Assembly: GCA_025934495.1 (NCBI GenBank)
Contig: JAICXY010000002.1
Span: 1-64,000, forward strand
Length of the DNA stretch: 64,000 nt
DNA from: Candidatus Nitrosocosmicus sp.
Lineage (GTDB): Archaea > Thermoproteota > Nitrososphaeria > Nitrososphaerales > Nitrososphaeraceae
Direction: 5' to 3'
Below are positions 9,371 through 20,086 of this stretch, one piece after another. The notes under the pieces are model-generated. The model had not been told where the DNA came from, did no database searches, and saw only the letters and a list, made by a program, of their open reading frames with translations. The stretch's first letter is position 1; each line of letters begins with the position of its first letter. The translations under genes and the position numbers were made by a program.

Positions 9371-9985
9371 ATGAAAGCAGATGAAAATGGTAGTGGAAAT
9401 GCACACGCGATTAAAACAGGTAAGACTAGAAGCATTACATTTAGATTAGAAAGCTCTATAATCGAAGAATTACAAATCGAAGCAGAATATAGAGAAACGT
9501 CATTGAATGTACTTATAAATCAAATATTGCGTCGATACTCAAATTGGGAAAGATATGAAAATAAAATGGGCTTGTTGCCTATACCTAAAATAATGCTATC
9601 AAGTATGATGGAAGAAGTAATGAAAATTGGAAAGGAAAATGGAATTAACGACATTGTAGTTTTTAGGAATTCATTGATAAAAGAGCTTTCACAAACGGCT
9701 TTTATTTTTTTAAAAGATTTTGTATTGCTAATAAAAAAAAATTACAACTTGTTAACTGTTTTAGAGGTCTTGGAGCAATATATGAAAGTAGTCGGAATAA
9801 ATTCAGATCATAGAATCGAAGATGATGGAAAACACATTTACGTTATTCAACACAAATTAGGAGAAAATTGGTCTTTATTTATAAAGGAATTTTTAATACT
9901 TATATTTGAAAACTTAGGCAAGGTAAAAGTAGATATCTCAAGCACCCAAAATACAACCGTAGCAAAAGTTTTTATCAATTTATAA
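9371..9985 (+). CDS. ribbon-helix-helix protein with unknown C-terminal domain
   Basis: A 204-residue protein. Residues about 20-55 (SITFRLESSIIEELQIEA, then SLNVLINQILRRY) have the pattern of a ribbon-helix-helix DNA-binding domain. The remaining 150 residues are an uncharacterised helical and beta region. The ATG start follows a purine-rich stretch and a TATA-like ATTATAAAAA about 55 bases upstream. It may regulate the upstream ABC ATPase or act elsewhere; no operator was identified. Confidence 0.6.
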   Translation: MKADENGSGNAHAIKTGKTRSITFRLESSIIEELQIEAEYRETSLNVLINQILRRYSNWERYENKMGLLPIPKIMLSSMMEEVMKIGKENGINDIVVFRNSLIKELSQTAFIFLKDFVLLIKKNYNLLTVLEVLEQYMKVVGINSDHRIEDDGKHIYVIQHKLGENWSLFIKEFLILIFENLGKVKVDISSTQNTTVAKVFINL

Positions 9986-10913
9986 ATTCTAATTCAATAT
10001 AGATATTTTTTCGTGTTTGAGTCTTCATAAAGGAGTTTGATTGAGATTGATTGGTGATCGCCAAGTACCATGTTTATAGAAACAATTCTAATTAATTTAT
10101 CAAGATATAAAATGAAATAGAAAAATAGTCAATATTTTATCATCTTTCGTTTCACTAATAGTACTATAAGCCACACTGAAATTAGAAACATCATTTTAAA
10201 ATATAGATGGTATCAAGTGATCAAGTGTAGAAATTCAAAATAGTCTTAGGAGTCCTCATAGACCCTGAATATCATTTGAAAAAAAAGAATTGAAAAATTA
10301 AGATATAGCAGTATTTCTTCCTCTTCCTCTTCCTCTTCTGACTCTACTATCCTATCGCCCTATGAAGATGAAATGAACCTATTGTTGCAAAAACATATGG
10401 TGGTACCTTCTGGTTCTTTTTTACAATAAGATATCCAAGACTCGACAGAAGATAGGAGGAATACTGAATGTGTTTGATGGTGTTTACAATTATTCCTCCA
10501 ATACTCAGATGTGAAAGCATTCATACAAAAAGAAAACATCAGGTAATAAACAGTTTTAAAGATTATAGATTGAATACTAGACCAAAAAATATTCCAGCGT
10601 AAAACGGATATTTTTGATACTGGATAATGTATCGATCCATCAATCCAACAATGTGATCCAAAGGTAGCCATATGCCATCATCCCAGTATACACCTTGTAT
10701 TTATTCTATCAACCCGACCTCCTGAATTAAACCTGATAGGAGTAAGATGAATATAGGGGTTGCAGTGATAAGAAGAGACAAACAACTATACATTTGAAAA
10801 TGAATACCAGATTGGTAAGCAGTATACGATAGGATCATAAATTATAATAAAAAAAAAGTAGGCAAAATGGGTATAAACAGCTTACATAAAAAAGTACCTG
10901 AATGTTTGCATAA
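9986..10913. other. gene-poor stretch, no supported gene
   Basis: Both strands lack a convincing gene. A CTTCCT microsatellite lies at about 10318-10337. The minus-strand ORF at 10360-10671 has no recognisable motif and an unusual Ser/Cys/Trp-rich composition; it is treated as spurious. Confidence 0.5.
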
Positions 10914-11606
10914 CTGTTACCTTAAGAAATCATCTCTTTATTGTACTGGTAAATGTATATACTTAGTCATTGTTTCACGCGCTTTAATTTGTGCTTGTTC
11001 TTTTTCTGAAAGAATAATAAAAGTTTTCGGTTCTATCTTTTATGTATTGCTGAATTGTTCTTTCAATAATGCTTTTTTTATTTTCATATACAAAAGGATT
11101 AATACGTTGATTCAGTTTCAAGAAACGACAGGTTGCAATATATACCATGTACCATCGCCGTTTGAAGAAAATGAGTGCTTTTCATATTCATTTACAATGT
11201 ATGACAGAAAGCGTTCTGCTACTACAAACATATTTTTAATTCTTTGATTGCTGTTTGAAGAATTGTTCTATCTTTGTTGGTTCGACAATGGCAACCCCTA
11301 AAAATCATATTAATTTATAGCAAGTTTTTATAATAGTTTCATCAATTACTTACTCTTCAATTTTCTTAGTATCGTTTGATATTTTCTTTGTTTGGTTTTT
11401 TGTACTTTTGAATCCTGTTCTAACAGAAACACGATTACTTATTTAAATGAGGTATAAAAAAAATAGGTGCTTTTGCAACACTTCTAAATAATAGATCTAA
11501 AGAGTACAACTGCAACCCATGTCCGGTAATTTGTGAAGGTGTTAAGTCTTGATCTCAAAAAAGAAATGACCATTTTCGATCTACAGGTTTTTCCTTAAGT
11601 TAACAG
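10914..11606 (-). mobile_element. decayed insertion sequence, family D copy 1
   Basis: About 693 bases bounded by CTGTTACCTTAAG on the left and CTTAAGTTAACAG on the right, inverted repeats with one mismatch. The interior aligns by eye with several other copies in the window (shared TTGCTGAATTGTTCTTTC and ATGTACCATCGCCG-like blocks). No copy keeps an open transposase frame, but the copy at 57.2 kb keeps about 100 C-terminal residues of a DDE-type transposase. Coding direction is minus, judged from that alignment. Confidence 0.7.
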
Positions 11607-11780
11607 TTGTGTAAAGAATGATGTATATATGTTCTTATGTAAACCAATAATACTGCTTGTTTCCAACAATAAAATTATTGTTGTATTTTTTAACATATTC
11701 TCAAGTTTTTAAAAGTAATAAATCTAAATAAACACAATCTCTTTACATTGAAGATTATAAGTATTTACATAACTGTTAAC
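11599..11780. mobile_element. MITE family M, copy 1
   Basis: A 182-base noncoding unit with terminal inverted repeats GTTAACAGTTGTGTAAA and its complement ending CATAACTGTTAAC. Its interior (TATGTTCTTATGTAAACC, then CTCTTTACATTGAAGATTAT) recurs at 27247-27424, and the terminal repeats recur at 46796 and 55287. Its left end overlaps the right end of the relic IS. Confidence 0.65.
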
Positions 11781-12387
11781 GGAGCCACTAGATTATAGCC
11801 GCTGAAACTCACAATGTGATTGCATATTTAGATAGGATCACTATCGAACTATTATCAAACTTATTCTTGATATCCAAACCTTTTGAGAAAGAAAAGCGTT
11901 TTTTACTGAAACCGATTTGAGAATATGCATATATTCAATCCCAACCGATAGTGGTTAGAGATTTAGTACCATAATCAATGGATTTTTTATAACACGATTA
12001 CACGGAATTTCTACATATACAAATGATAAACACATTATCAAAAGACATATTCAATATCTAAAAGATAAAATTAATACGTTGATAATCATTTCCTATGAAT
12101 GATTAATAAGTCTAAATGATTGAATTTGTATCTTGACTAGGTTAACAAATATAGGACATATAAACAGGCCATCATTGCGGTATCAAACTATAACATATTA
12201 AATGAAAACATTTGATTATACCATTAGTAATTAATTATTTATTATTTTTCACGATCCAAATAACTTTATTATACATGATAGTAATAATATTAATATATAG
12301 TTTTTACGAAAAGATAAAATTACTATTATTTAGATATTGAGATAAGAAAACATATAACCTATTACTCCAAACTATTGTCGAAATTTA
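11781..12387. other. AT-rich intergenic stretch
   Basis: About 600 bases without an ORF of interest. The first 160 bases weakly resemble the stretch after the family M MITE at 46991-47110, so the repeated unit may be longer than its inverted repeats suggest. Nothing else was recognised. Confidence 0.4.
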
Positions 12388-12771
12388 TTGTTTTGGCGAA
12401 TTTATTATGCAGTAAAAAAAAATAACTATTTAAAGGCATCCACCATCTTAATATTTACTTGTTCTATTTTTGCTACCATTTTAAATTTTGAGGGAAGTAA
12501 CTGTTTAAATAAAATGAATTCTTTAGGTAACGAGCCACAACAAAAAATTAACAAAACCGGCCACCAAATTCTACCACAAAACCAAGGAAATCAAAATCAA
12601 CTTGAAAGAGCGAAAAATGAATCATTTAAGCTTTTGCAATATTGTTTTCTTGTTACCAATCTATTTGTTTATTCCTTATATGGAATAATTATTGGCGTAA
12701 TAATTATTATTGTATGGTATTTGAAATATAAGAGAATATGGAGTAAAAATATAAAAAAAATAGATAAATAG
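12388..12771 (+). CDS. hypothetical membrane protein, two TM helices
   Basis: A 127-residue protein with hydrophobic helices at about 18-33 and 92-112, separated by an Asn/Gln-rich loop, and a basic tail. The first helix could be an uncleaved signal. The start is a TTG; the next in-frame ATG would remove the first helix, so the TTG is preferred. Not recognised. It precedes the chelatase-like ATPase gene by about 140 bases and could share its transcription. Confidence 0.5.
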   Translation: MFWRIYYAVKKNNYLKASTILIFTCSIFATILNFEGSNCLNKMNSLGNEPQQKINKTGHQILPQNQGNQNQLERAKNESFKLLQYCFLVTNLFVYSLYGIIIGVIIIIVWYLKYKRIWSKNIKKIDK

Positions 12772-12914
12772 ACTTTCTTAATTTATTCTATTACTTTTTA
12801 AATGTTGAAATCATCTTATTATTTTTATATTTGGTATTCAAACAAATAACCAACATCTCATCTTAAATTACATAGATTTTTAAATAAATCCCATTTAAAA
12901 TAAATATATAAAGA

Positions 12915-14696
12915 TTGTTTGACAAGGATTCCATATTAGAACTAGTTAAATCATCATATTCGACTGCTCCATTCTATAAAGAAGCATATTGTGGGGTACC
13001 AGAAAATTATAAAGATATTAAGACTTTAGGAGATCTATTAGAAAGTAATTACAAATACCGTTCTACTAAAATACAATTGAGAGAAAATTTAATATCAAAA
13101 TTAAAAAATAAAGAAAATCCTTTTACAGGTATAATCGGGTTTGAAGAAACTGTTATTCCTGCCGTAAAGAGAGCACTAGTAGCAGGGCATGATATATTAT
13201 TTATAGGTCACATAGGTCAAGGGAAAACAAAATTAGCTGAAATATTATCGGAAAATCTTCTTTCTCCAATCCCAATTGTAGAAGGAACGATAACAAATGA
13301 CATTCCGACTGAAATACCCTATTCACAGATTATTAGTCTTTTACAAGATAAAGATATTTATAGATCAATACCTGAATTTTTTGTTTCAAAAGATTGTGAA
13401 GAGATTATAAAAAACAACAAATTAAATACAAAGATTAAATGGATTGATGGAAAATCGCGATATAGGTACATTTTAGCAACGCCAGATATATCAGTAAAAG
13501 ATTTAGTCGGTCAAATAGATGTTGTCAGAGTAATAAAAAAAGGTATAGAAGTATTCGATATAGATTCTTATTCACCAGGCTATCTTTTACAGGCAAGATA
13601 TGGCATTTTATGTTTAGATGAGCTACCAGTTCTCGATCCCCGGAAACAAGTAACATTACTAAGTGTTTTGCAAGAAGGTAGATTTACAACAGGGGCCTTA
13701 CCTGTATTTTTTAAACCGGATGTGAAAATTATTGCAACTGCAAATCCAATCGATTACACTCACTCCGGAAAAATAATTGAACCCCTTGCAGATCGCCTCA
13801 GAAGTCACATAGAAACCCACTATCCTAAAACGCTAGATGATGAAATATTAATTTTAATCCAAGAAATTGATATGTTATCTAGGAAAAATACATTTTTGCC
13901 CATATTCATATTAAAAACAATTGTAAAAATATTCCAATCCCTTAGAAACAATCCGGAAATAAATAATGAAAGAGGAGTAAGCGTGAGATCCACAATTCAC
14001 TCTTTAGAAATAATGATAGGCGAGGTAGAAGTAATAAGATCAATTATTAATAATGTCATTACAATTCCAAGGCTTTCGGATATTTATTGCATATTTCAAT
14101 CATCCAAATTCGAATTAGATGAAATAGAAGATACAACAGAAAATAAGATAAAATTTTTAAACAATACAATAATTGAAACTATAAAAGAAATCTGTAAAGA
14201 TTATTTTGAAAAACTCATTAATGCTGAAGAGTTATTATCGATAAAAAATGAATTTAAAGGTAAATCATTTACAGTTTTGCAAAATCAATATCAAAATAAT
14301 CATCATCACAATCTATTAGAACAACAGCAATACTTAAACAAGCCATTTACATCGCATTTAAAAAATTCTGATGGTAATGCGAGTATTCCTCAGACTAATC
14401 GGGTTTTACTTTATTCAGAACAATTAAAACAATTTCCATTTACAAAAAAAATTGTAAAGAAAGCAATAGATAAAATTGAGGAAGAACAAACAGAATATAT
14501 TAAAAAAGCACAAAAAAATAATATCTCGACTAATCTTGAATATTTAGACTATAATAATCAACCAAGGGATGAAGAATTTGGGAAACAAGAAGAAACCCTC
14601 GCAACAATAATGGAATTATTTTTAGAATATCTCCGATTTTCAAACCCTCCATTATTAGATAGAAAAGAAAACAAATTTGAATACACCGAAATTTAA
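12915..14696 (+). CDS. AAA+ ATPase related to magnesium-chelatase subunit I
   Basis: A 593-residue protein. Walker A is GHIGQGKTK near residue 96, Walker B is GILCLDELPVLD near 230, followed by VLQEGRFTTG, sensor 1 in IATANPIDYTHSG and the arginine finger in PLADRLRSH, the order of ChlI/BchI-type ATPases. The C-terminal 200 residues are a charged extension with an Asn/His-rich run. Archaeal homologues without chlorophyll synthesis use such pairs for metal insertion or remodelling of unknown targets. The VWA partner overlaps its 3' end by 20 bases. A TATA-like ATATATAAAG sits just before the TTG start, which is tight, so the true start may be further in. Confidence 0.8.
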   Translation: MFDKDSILELVKSSYSTAPFYKEAYCGVPENYKDIKTLGDLLESNYKYRSTKIQLRENLISKLKNKENPFTGIIGFEETVIPAVKRALVAGHDILFIGHIGQGKTKLAEILSENLLSPIPIVEGTITNDIPTEIPYSQIISLLQDKDIYRSIPEFFVSKDCEEIIKNNKLNTKIKWIDGKSRYRYILATPDISVKDLVGQIDVVRVIKKGIEVFDIDSYSPGYLLQARYGILCLDELPVLDPRKQVTLLSVLQEGRFTTGALPVFFKPDVKIIATANPIDYTHSGKIIEPLADRLRSHIETHYPKTLDDEILILIQEIDMLSRKNTFLPIFILKTIVKIFQSLRNNPEINNERGVSVRSTIHSLEIMIGEVEVIRSIINNVITIPRLSDIYCIFQSSKFELDEIEDTTENKIKFLNNTIIETIKEICKDYFEKLINAEELLSIKNEFKGKSFTVLQNQYQNNHHHNLLEQQQYLNKPFTSHLKNSDGNASIPQTNRVLLYSEQLKQFPFTKKIVKKAIDKIEEEQTEYIKKAQKNNISTNLEYLDYNNQPRDEEFGKQEETLATIMELFLEYLRFSNPPLLDRKENKFEYTEI

Positions 14697-16257
14697 GTTG
14701 AATAACAACAATAAAGAATTTATTTATTTTTCAAGATCGATTGAAAATAAAGACAAGGATTACAATAATAAAGTAAGTAGCGAACCACAAGGTTTTAACG
14801 AATCAAGTGACAAAATCAGAAATAATAACGATTTATTGAAGCATTTTTTTCCTGATATTCTAAAAGCATTAGGTGATAGAGCTATAAAAGAAAATCCACC
14901 ATCCCTTCATGAACTCGAACAGTATTTACAAAATCACATCCATGATTTGATGGCCGAGGAAAGGAAGATGAGGAAGGTAAATAGAATAGAAGATGGGAAC
15001 ACATTTAATAGCAATTTAAACCAAACGGCATTTAACAAAAAAAATGCAAGGTCACTAAATGATAATAGAATCGATCCAAGTAAAGAGGGTGGTTCGAATT
15101 TTTCACAAGGAAACTTTAGATTAAATTTTAATTTTAATAAGACCATATCTGCAGCTGGAGATAATTTACCAATAGTCAGCCAATTAATAGAAAGAGGATA
15201 TCTAGTAGATTCAAAGAATTGGTTAAAGAAAAAAGGTTTTCTAAGAGTTGGTCAAGAGATATTATCTGAAATAATAAAATCTCTAAAAGCAGACAAATTA
15301 GGAATGCATGAAACCCATTTTACTGGCGATGGTAACATCATTCAAGAAAATTCCAAAAGATATGAAGTTGGAAATGAAATTTCAAACATAAACATTAATT
15401 CAACCATTATGAATTTTATAGAAAGAAAAATTAAAGATAAACAACATATACTAGAATTTCCACTTGATATCAATTACGAGGATTTAGAAATTTATGAGAC
15501 AATTGAAGAAATACAGGTAGCAACAGTTTATTGTATTGATCTTAGCAGTACAATGAAATACACATCCATGTATAATGAATTAAGTAGAATCGAAGCCGCT
15601 AAACGAGCACTATGGAGTTTATATATACTAAATAAAAAATTCTTTCCTCTAGATTCTATCTATCTACTTGGATTTGGATCTGTCGCATCAAAAATTAATA
15701 CTTTTGATATTCCTTTTTTAAAAACATTTGAAACAAATGCAGATTTTTTACATTATACAAATTATCAAGCTGCCTATAGACTTGCAAAAAAAATTCTGAA
15801 AAAAAATGGAGCTAAAAATAAAAGAATAGTAATGATTACAGATGGTCATCCAAGTGCATGTTTTATTGATAACACAACGGAAAAAGATAAATTGATGAAA
15901 CAAAGACCTTATTCTCATTTTTATTCTCCAAGTTATCAAACACTAAATCAGCAATACTCAAAGAAAAATAATATCAAGTTAGAGATAAAAGATAAACAAA
16001 TCGTGTATTTATGCTATAGATACAGACAAATCGATCAATATATCGGAGAGCAAACGATAAAAGAAGCTAAAAATACTTTCAAGTCAGGTATTAACATAGA
16101 TACAATAATGGTTAGTGAAGACGACACATTGTTGGACTTTATCAACGATTTAGCAAAATCTGTAAATGGAAAATCCATATATATAAACCCAAAAGACATT
16201 GATAAAATATTGATAAAAGATTATTTATTGAACAAAAAGAAAATTATAAAAAAATAG
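14677..16257 (+). CDS. VWA-domain protein related to magnesium-chelatase subunit D
   Basis: A 526-residue partner of the ATPase before it. The C-terminal VWA domain has the MIDAS motifs CIDLSSTMKY near 286 and MITDGHPSA near 387. The N-terminal part is low-complexity and Asn-rich, followed by a helical segment. The TTG start lies 20 bases inside the ATPase frame, so the two are translationally coupled. Like the pair at 0.4-3 kb it has no visible substrate gene beside it. Confidence 0.78.
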   Translation: MNTPKFKLNNNNKEFIYFSRSIENKDKDYNNKVSSEPQGFNESSDKIRNNNDLLKHFFPDILKALGDRAIKENPPSLHELEQYLQNHIHDLMAEERKMRKVNRIEDGNTFNSNLNQTAFNKKNARSLNDNRIDPSKEGGSNFSQGNFRLNFNFNKTISAAGDNLPIVSQLIERGYLVDSKNWLKKKGFLRVGQEILSEIIKSLKADKLGMHETHFTGDGNIIQENSKRYEVGNEISNININSTIMNFIERKIKDKQHILEFPLDINYEDLEIYETIEEIQVATVYCIDLSSTMKYTSMYNELSRIEAAKRALWSLYILNKKFFPLDSIYLLGFGSVASKINTFDIPFLKTFETNADFLHYTNYQAAYRLAKKILKKNGAKNKRIVMITDGHPSACFIDNTTEKDKLMKQRPYSHFYSPSYQTLNQQYSKKNNIKLEIKDKQIVYLCYRYRQIDQYIGEQTIKEAKNTFKSGINIDTIMVSEDDTLLDFINDLAKSVNGKSIYINPKDIDKILIKDYLLNKKKIIKK

Positions 16258-16917
16258 ATATTTGGTTATTTATTTTGCTTTGTCAAATAACTATGAAAAG
16301 CGTTTTTTTTTCTTAAAATAATTAAATAATAGCAGTATTTTACAAAAGTACTAATGATTGAAATGAATTTATAGTATTGTTTGCTCTGTTGCTTGATTCC
16401 CCTTTCCAAACATTTACCTAACATTAATCAATAAATATGTGAAATAGTCTGTATACAACCGATCTGTAGTTAGAAGCGGTGAAATATTGTTAGGGTTTGA
16501 CGTCATTAACAACTAGGATGTAAATCTAAAAGAGAAGATGAACAAAGAGAAAGTTGGTGCGCCATTCACACTATCCAAATACATTTCTTCTTCTCTTGCT
16601 CGGTTATGCCAAAGTGTACTTTCATCTAACTATAGACAAACCAAAGAAGATATTGCATAATATGGCATGTCAAAGGAAAAGCACTTTCTATTCAAGATTA
16701 TGCTTTGTTGCATAATTATATTATCGTTATTTGTTAACGTTTTGTCGGTAGAATTATACTTTTAAGAATCAATATCAAAAAAATAGAAAAGGCTCAGTAA
16801 TCTATCCTTTACATTTATTGAATTGTAGCAATTGTTATATATACAATATTATTTTATTTTAAAAAAGTATAAACGAATAACTTTTAAAATTGCATCAAAC
16901 TAATTAAAATATAGGAT
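16258..16917. other. intergenic stretch with a transposase relic
   Basis: About 660 bases. At 16535-16680 the plus strand reads KVGAPFTLSKYISSSLA and then NYRQTKEDIA before stops. GRPY/APF-like and YRQT blocks occur at the start of some IS5-type transposases, and a related YRQTGG block is in the relic at 49.4-50.1 kb. The rest holds nothing recognised. Confidence 0.45.
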
Positions 16918-17559
16918 ATGACTAAGAAAAATGACTCCTTTATAACCGACATTACTAATGGAGAAGAATTAGAAGAGATTCGAAAAATTGCCAATATGTT
17001 AAATCCAGATGAAAAGGTTCTACTTGTTGCAAGACAATCTAGATTCAAACCCGGTGGTTCTCGCCTTACGCCCAATACAATCTATGCAACAGACAGACGA
17101 TTGATATTAAGAGATCCTAGCATGTTAGGTTTAAAAGAAGAAGTGGTGGACATACCTTATAATCTTATTGCAAATGCGCACCTAGAAAAAGGGGTGTTTT
17201 CATCTTCAGTCATTTTTACTGCTCCAGGTTTATTTAATGCCAATATAGGTAATAGGATTCCAGGCATTAAAAGGTTGGGCGGTGGCGAGCACGGAGAAAA
17301 TGGTGAGATTGATGCAATTCCCAAAATAAAAGGAGATAATTTAATTGAGATAATACGAAACGGAATAATGCAAATAAGATCAAATCCATCAGTAGGATAC
17401 AATAAAACAGTTAATAGGAATGCAAATACCCCAGGAATTGGAGGAGAAAAGTCAACTGTGCTAGAAGAATTGGAGAAACTGGCAGATCTAAAACAGAAGG
17501 GAGTAATATCCGAAGATGAATTCATTAAAATGAAGACAAAAATATTAAAAAATGATTAA
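16918..17559 (+). CDS. PH-like domain protein with C-terminal SHOCT domain
   Basis: A 213-residue cytoplasmic protein. Residues about 30-150 fit the bacterial PH-like (bPH) fold with TIYATDRRLILRDP, the usual core strand pair, and a Gly-rich loop. The last 30 residues, LEELEKLADLKQKGVISEDE onward, are a clear SHOCT motif, a short helical module often found at the ends of membrane or oligomerising proteins. Function is unknown. It stands alone with long flanks on both sides. Confidence 0.75.
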   Translation: MTKKNDSFITDITNGEELEEIRKIANMLNPDEKVLLVARQSRFKPGGSRLTPNTIYATDRRLILRDPSMLGLKEEVVDIPYNLIANAHLEKGVFSSSVIFTAPGLFNANIGNRIPGIKRLGGGEHGENGEIDAIPKIKGDNLIEIIRNGIMQIRSNPSVGYNKTVNRNANTPGIGGEKSTVLEELEKLADLKQKGVISEDEFIKMKTKILKND

Positions 17560-18013
17560 TTTATTTGCAATCTTTGATTATAATTTTCAATGTATCGGTT
17601 AGTTGTCCAACTATTCTTTATTGTTATATTTTAAATTCTCATTTCATTTATCAAAAAAATGGTTTTTGAATATGATCTTTAATATAATATAATATAATAT
17701 AAATAAAAAAAACATAGTAAAATGAACCAATAGATCTCCTACTTATTCTTAAACGATATTTTCACATTTGTTTAATGAGTTCGATTTCAAATTTCTATGG
17801 TATAAAATTGAAATTTGTAATATTTCAATAACAAATGGATCATAAGATTTGATTTCATTGTCATACAAAAAAAGACTTTAATAAATAAGATATGTATGTT
17901 TAATTACAATTTTAATACCAAATTCAAATTCAAATTTCAAAAATTCAAAATTCGATATAATTATAGTCCTATCGTTTACTTAAATTAAACCCATTTTAAA
18001 AAGTACACTATAT
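17560..18013. other. AT-rich intergenic stretch
   Basis: No gene seen. It contains a short (TAATA) tandem run near 17681-17702 and AAATTCAAATTC-type repeats near 17920-17950. CCCATTTTAAAAAG just before 18001 is a likely TATA element for the gene at 18014. Confidence 0.4.
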
Positions 18014-18487
18014 ATGCACGACTATATTGGAAAAGAAAGAAAAGACAATTTTCAAGATGATAAAGAAAATATATCTGATACTAACACTTTAAATGTTAAT
18101 GAATATATTATAAATGAAAAAAAAGAAGATGATAAATTAGATTTTCTTTTTGACAAACAAAATGAACTTTTTAAAAAACAATTGGGAAAAAATAAAAATA
18201 AAATGCAAAATCTCTATGAAATCAGAGAACCTTTTGAGGGATATCGTATTTTTATGTTATCAACTGCACTTGTACATGAGACAATTGAATTGCAAAGAGA
18301 AACAAATTGGAAATGGTGGAAAAAAGAAAGCCAAATGAATAATCACAAAATACAAGAAGAAATAATAGATATATGGCATTTTTTAATTCAAATATCTATA
18401 GAAGCAGGACTAGATTCAAAAAAACTAGTAGAAAAATATATTGAAAAAAATCAAGAGAATTTAAATAGACAAGTAAAAGGATACTGA
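18014..18487 (+). CDS. all-alpha dUTPase-like NTP pyrophosphatase
   Basis: A 157-residue protein. After a charged N-terminal 60 residues it shows the dimeric dUTPase/MazG-type pattern: HETIELQRETNWKWWKK, then EEIIDIWHFLIQISIEAGL, then YIEKNQENLNRQVKGY. The acidic EE..D residues would bind magnesium, and WKWWK plus RQ..GY are typical of the dUTPase_2 branch. It probably cleaves dUTP or a related nucleotide to keep it out of DNA. The N-terminal extension is longer than usual. The start ATG is very close to a TATA-like element, suggesting a leaderless mRNA. Confidence 0.75.
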   Translation: MHDYIGKERKDNFQDDKENISDTNTLNVNEYIINEKKEDDKLDFLFDKQNELFKKQLGKNKNKMQNLYEIREPFEGYRIFMLSTALVHETIELQRETNWKWWKKESQMNNHKIQEEIIDIWHFLIQISIEAGLDSKKLVEKYIEKNQENLNRQVKGY

Positions 18488-18511
18488 TCTACTTGATATA
18501 TATATTATAGG

Positions 18512-18913
18512 TCATCCAAGCAATTCAATTTCATCATATAACCCTTTGACTGCTAAAACAAACAGATCTTCTTCAAATATCAACAGCCATTCACTAGTTC
18601 CTATAACAGGTAATTTTCTTATAAGGATTTGGGAATCTTTTAACATAGTTTTTATATATACATGAGAGGGCAAACTAACCTTATCAGTACTTTTTAATCG
18701 ACAAAGATCTTTTTGCAATTTGATTCCCTTTTGCCCAGCTTGTATATTCATTTTCCTCGTAATGTTGTCTCTATCTACTATTTTTGATGTGACATAACTT
18801 TGACCAATATCAAAATCAAGAGAAAAAGAGAGTTTAATTTTGGATAAATTACTAATTGGGATTTCCTTAAACAAAAATTTTGATTCTTCGTCAAAAAAAG
18901 AGGTTTCTTTCAT
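18512..18913 (-). CDS. hypothetical 133-residue protein
   Basis: Soluble, with no signal or membrane segment and one cysteine. The composition is ordinary and the minus strand has a TATA-like element (TTTATACTTAAATTT) about 60 bases upstream of the ATG, so it is probably real. Not recognised. It converges on the dUTPase-like gene with 24 bases between stops. Confidence 0.55.
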   Translation of the reverse strand: MKETSFFDEESKFLFKEIPISNLSKIKLSFSLDFDIGQSYVTSKIVDRDNITRKMNIQAGQKGIKLQKDLCRLKSTDKVSLPSHVYIKTMLKDSQILIRKLPVIGTSEWLLIFEEDLFVLAVKGLYDEIELLG

Positions 18914-19348
18914 AAACCCATATTAGAATAAGTTAAATAAATAAAACTTTTTCTACAACCAAATTTAAGTATAAATAGTAGTAATAGAGACTGCTTTTCT
19001 CATCCATCAAAAGAAGATTTATTGGATGTGTAACTGCTATAAGGTTCCAAAATATGGTAAAGTAGATGATGCTTAGTACCCCTATATACAATCTTTTTAC
19101 AAGATTGGCTAACTAGTTAGGACAAATATGATAAAAATATTAGTTATGCACCTGAGCAGCCAAATTATTATTCATCATTTTAAAGAAAAATCGAAGTTTT
19201 GATGATTTTTATTCTTATAAGAAGAATAAGCTGAGGTCAAAACAAAGTAATAATTAACTTGTTCTATTTATATATAAACGTCATAAAGATATTTTTAGTC
19301 CGGCATCTTTATTTTACATACTACAATGTATTACAGGATATTGTAAAA
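18914..19348. other. intergenic stretch
   Basis: About 435 bases with no gene seen. It holds the promoter of the minus-strand gene before it and the 3' flank of the PspAB-like gene. Confidence 0.4.
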
Positions 19349-20086
19349 TCAAAAGGGAATATCTTTGATTGGGAACCATTTAGAAAAATCACTTTCAATA
19401 GAAATCAAACTTTTTAATATCGATAAGGCCTGAAGTTCTTTTGTTGTATCTCTTTTATGATAACCCAATGGGATATAGGGGTAAAAGTTGTTCGTTTTAT
19501 AATTGTATATGAGATATAGGTTTTCAACATTATTGATTGTATTATTATTATTTTCATTCATACCATTACTATTTCTACTGCTGTCGTCATCATTTTGACC
19601 ATTTACTTCTGTTATAGATTTAAATTTCTTATTTTCAAAATGATCTTGAGAAAAGGTATTTAAAAATTTAAACTTAAATACGGCAGATAATATTTGATCA
19701 GCAAAACCATTTTCTTCAATAATATCACCTGTGGAAGAAAGCCCTGCTGCAACATTTGTTATAACATCTGAATGGATCGTCGTCATATCTTTTCCGGTAA
19801 TAATTATCCATAAATAGTTGTAAGAATCTGTAAATGTTTTATAGTCGAATTTAAATTCATCTTTTGATACATTGAGTAAATCTGTGCAATCTTTTATAGT
19901 ATTTTTAAAAACTATTCCATCTATTATCTTGACACATAGTGCTGCGATTCCTGAAAATTGCAAACCTAATTTTTCTTCAATTGAAATACTTGCGGAAGTT
20001 AGAGAAAATATTGCATCAGAATCATCGTGTTTTGAAGGATTGATATCTGATTCGATCCTATTTAATATTCTTTTAAAAAATCTCAA
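19349..20086 (-). CDS. PspAB-like protein downstream of HtpX
   Basis: A 245-residue protein whose spaced pattern (IFSLTSASISIEEKLGL, SGIAALCVKI, DVITNVAAG, a Phe-rich segment, LIYNYKTNNFYPYIPLG and a C-terminal FSKWFPIKDIPF) resembles the PspA-associated PspAB family known beside htpX in archaea and actinobacteria. An Asn/Ser-rich insert of about 25 residues lies in the middle. Its start overlaps the htpX stop by 4 bases, so the two are coupled. It likely takes part in membrane stress response; the family call is from memory of its pattern. Confidence 0.6.
   Translation of the reverse strand: MRFFKRILNRIESDINPSKHDDSDAIFSLTSASISIEEKLGLQFSGIAALCVKIIDGIVFKNTIKDCTDLLNVSKDEFKFDYKTFTDSYNYLWIIITGKDMTTIHSDVITNVAAGLSSTGDIIEENGFADQILSAVFKFKFLNTFSQDHFENKKFKSITEVNGQNDDDSSRNSNGMNENNNNTINNVENLYLIYNYKTNNFYPYIPLGYHKRDTTKELQALSILKSLISIESDFSKWFPIKDIPF

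Noticed and set aside
10360-10671. 103-aa minus ORF
   Set aside because: Odd composition rich in Ser, Cys and Trp, no motif, in a repeat-laden stretch.
10867-11247. 126-aa plus ORF
   Set aside because: It lies on the antisense strand of the family D IS relic.
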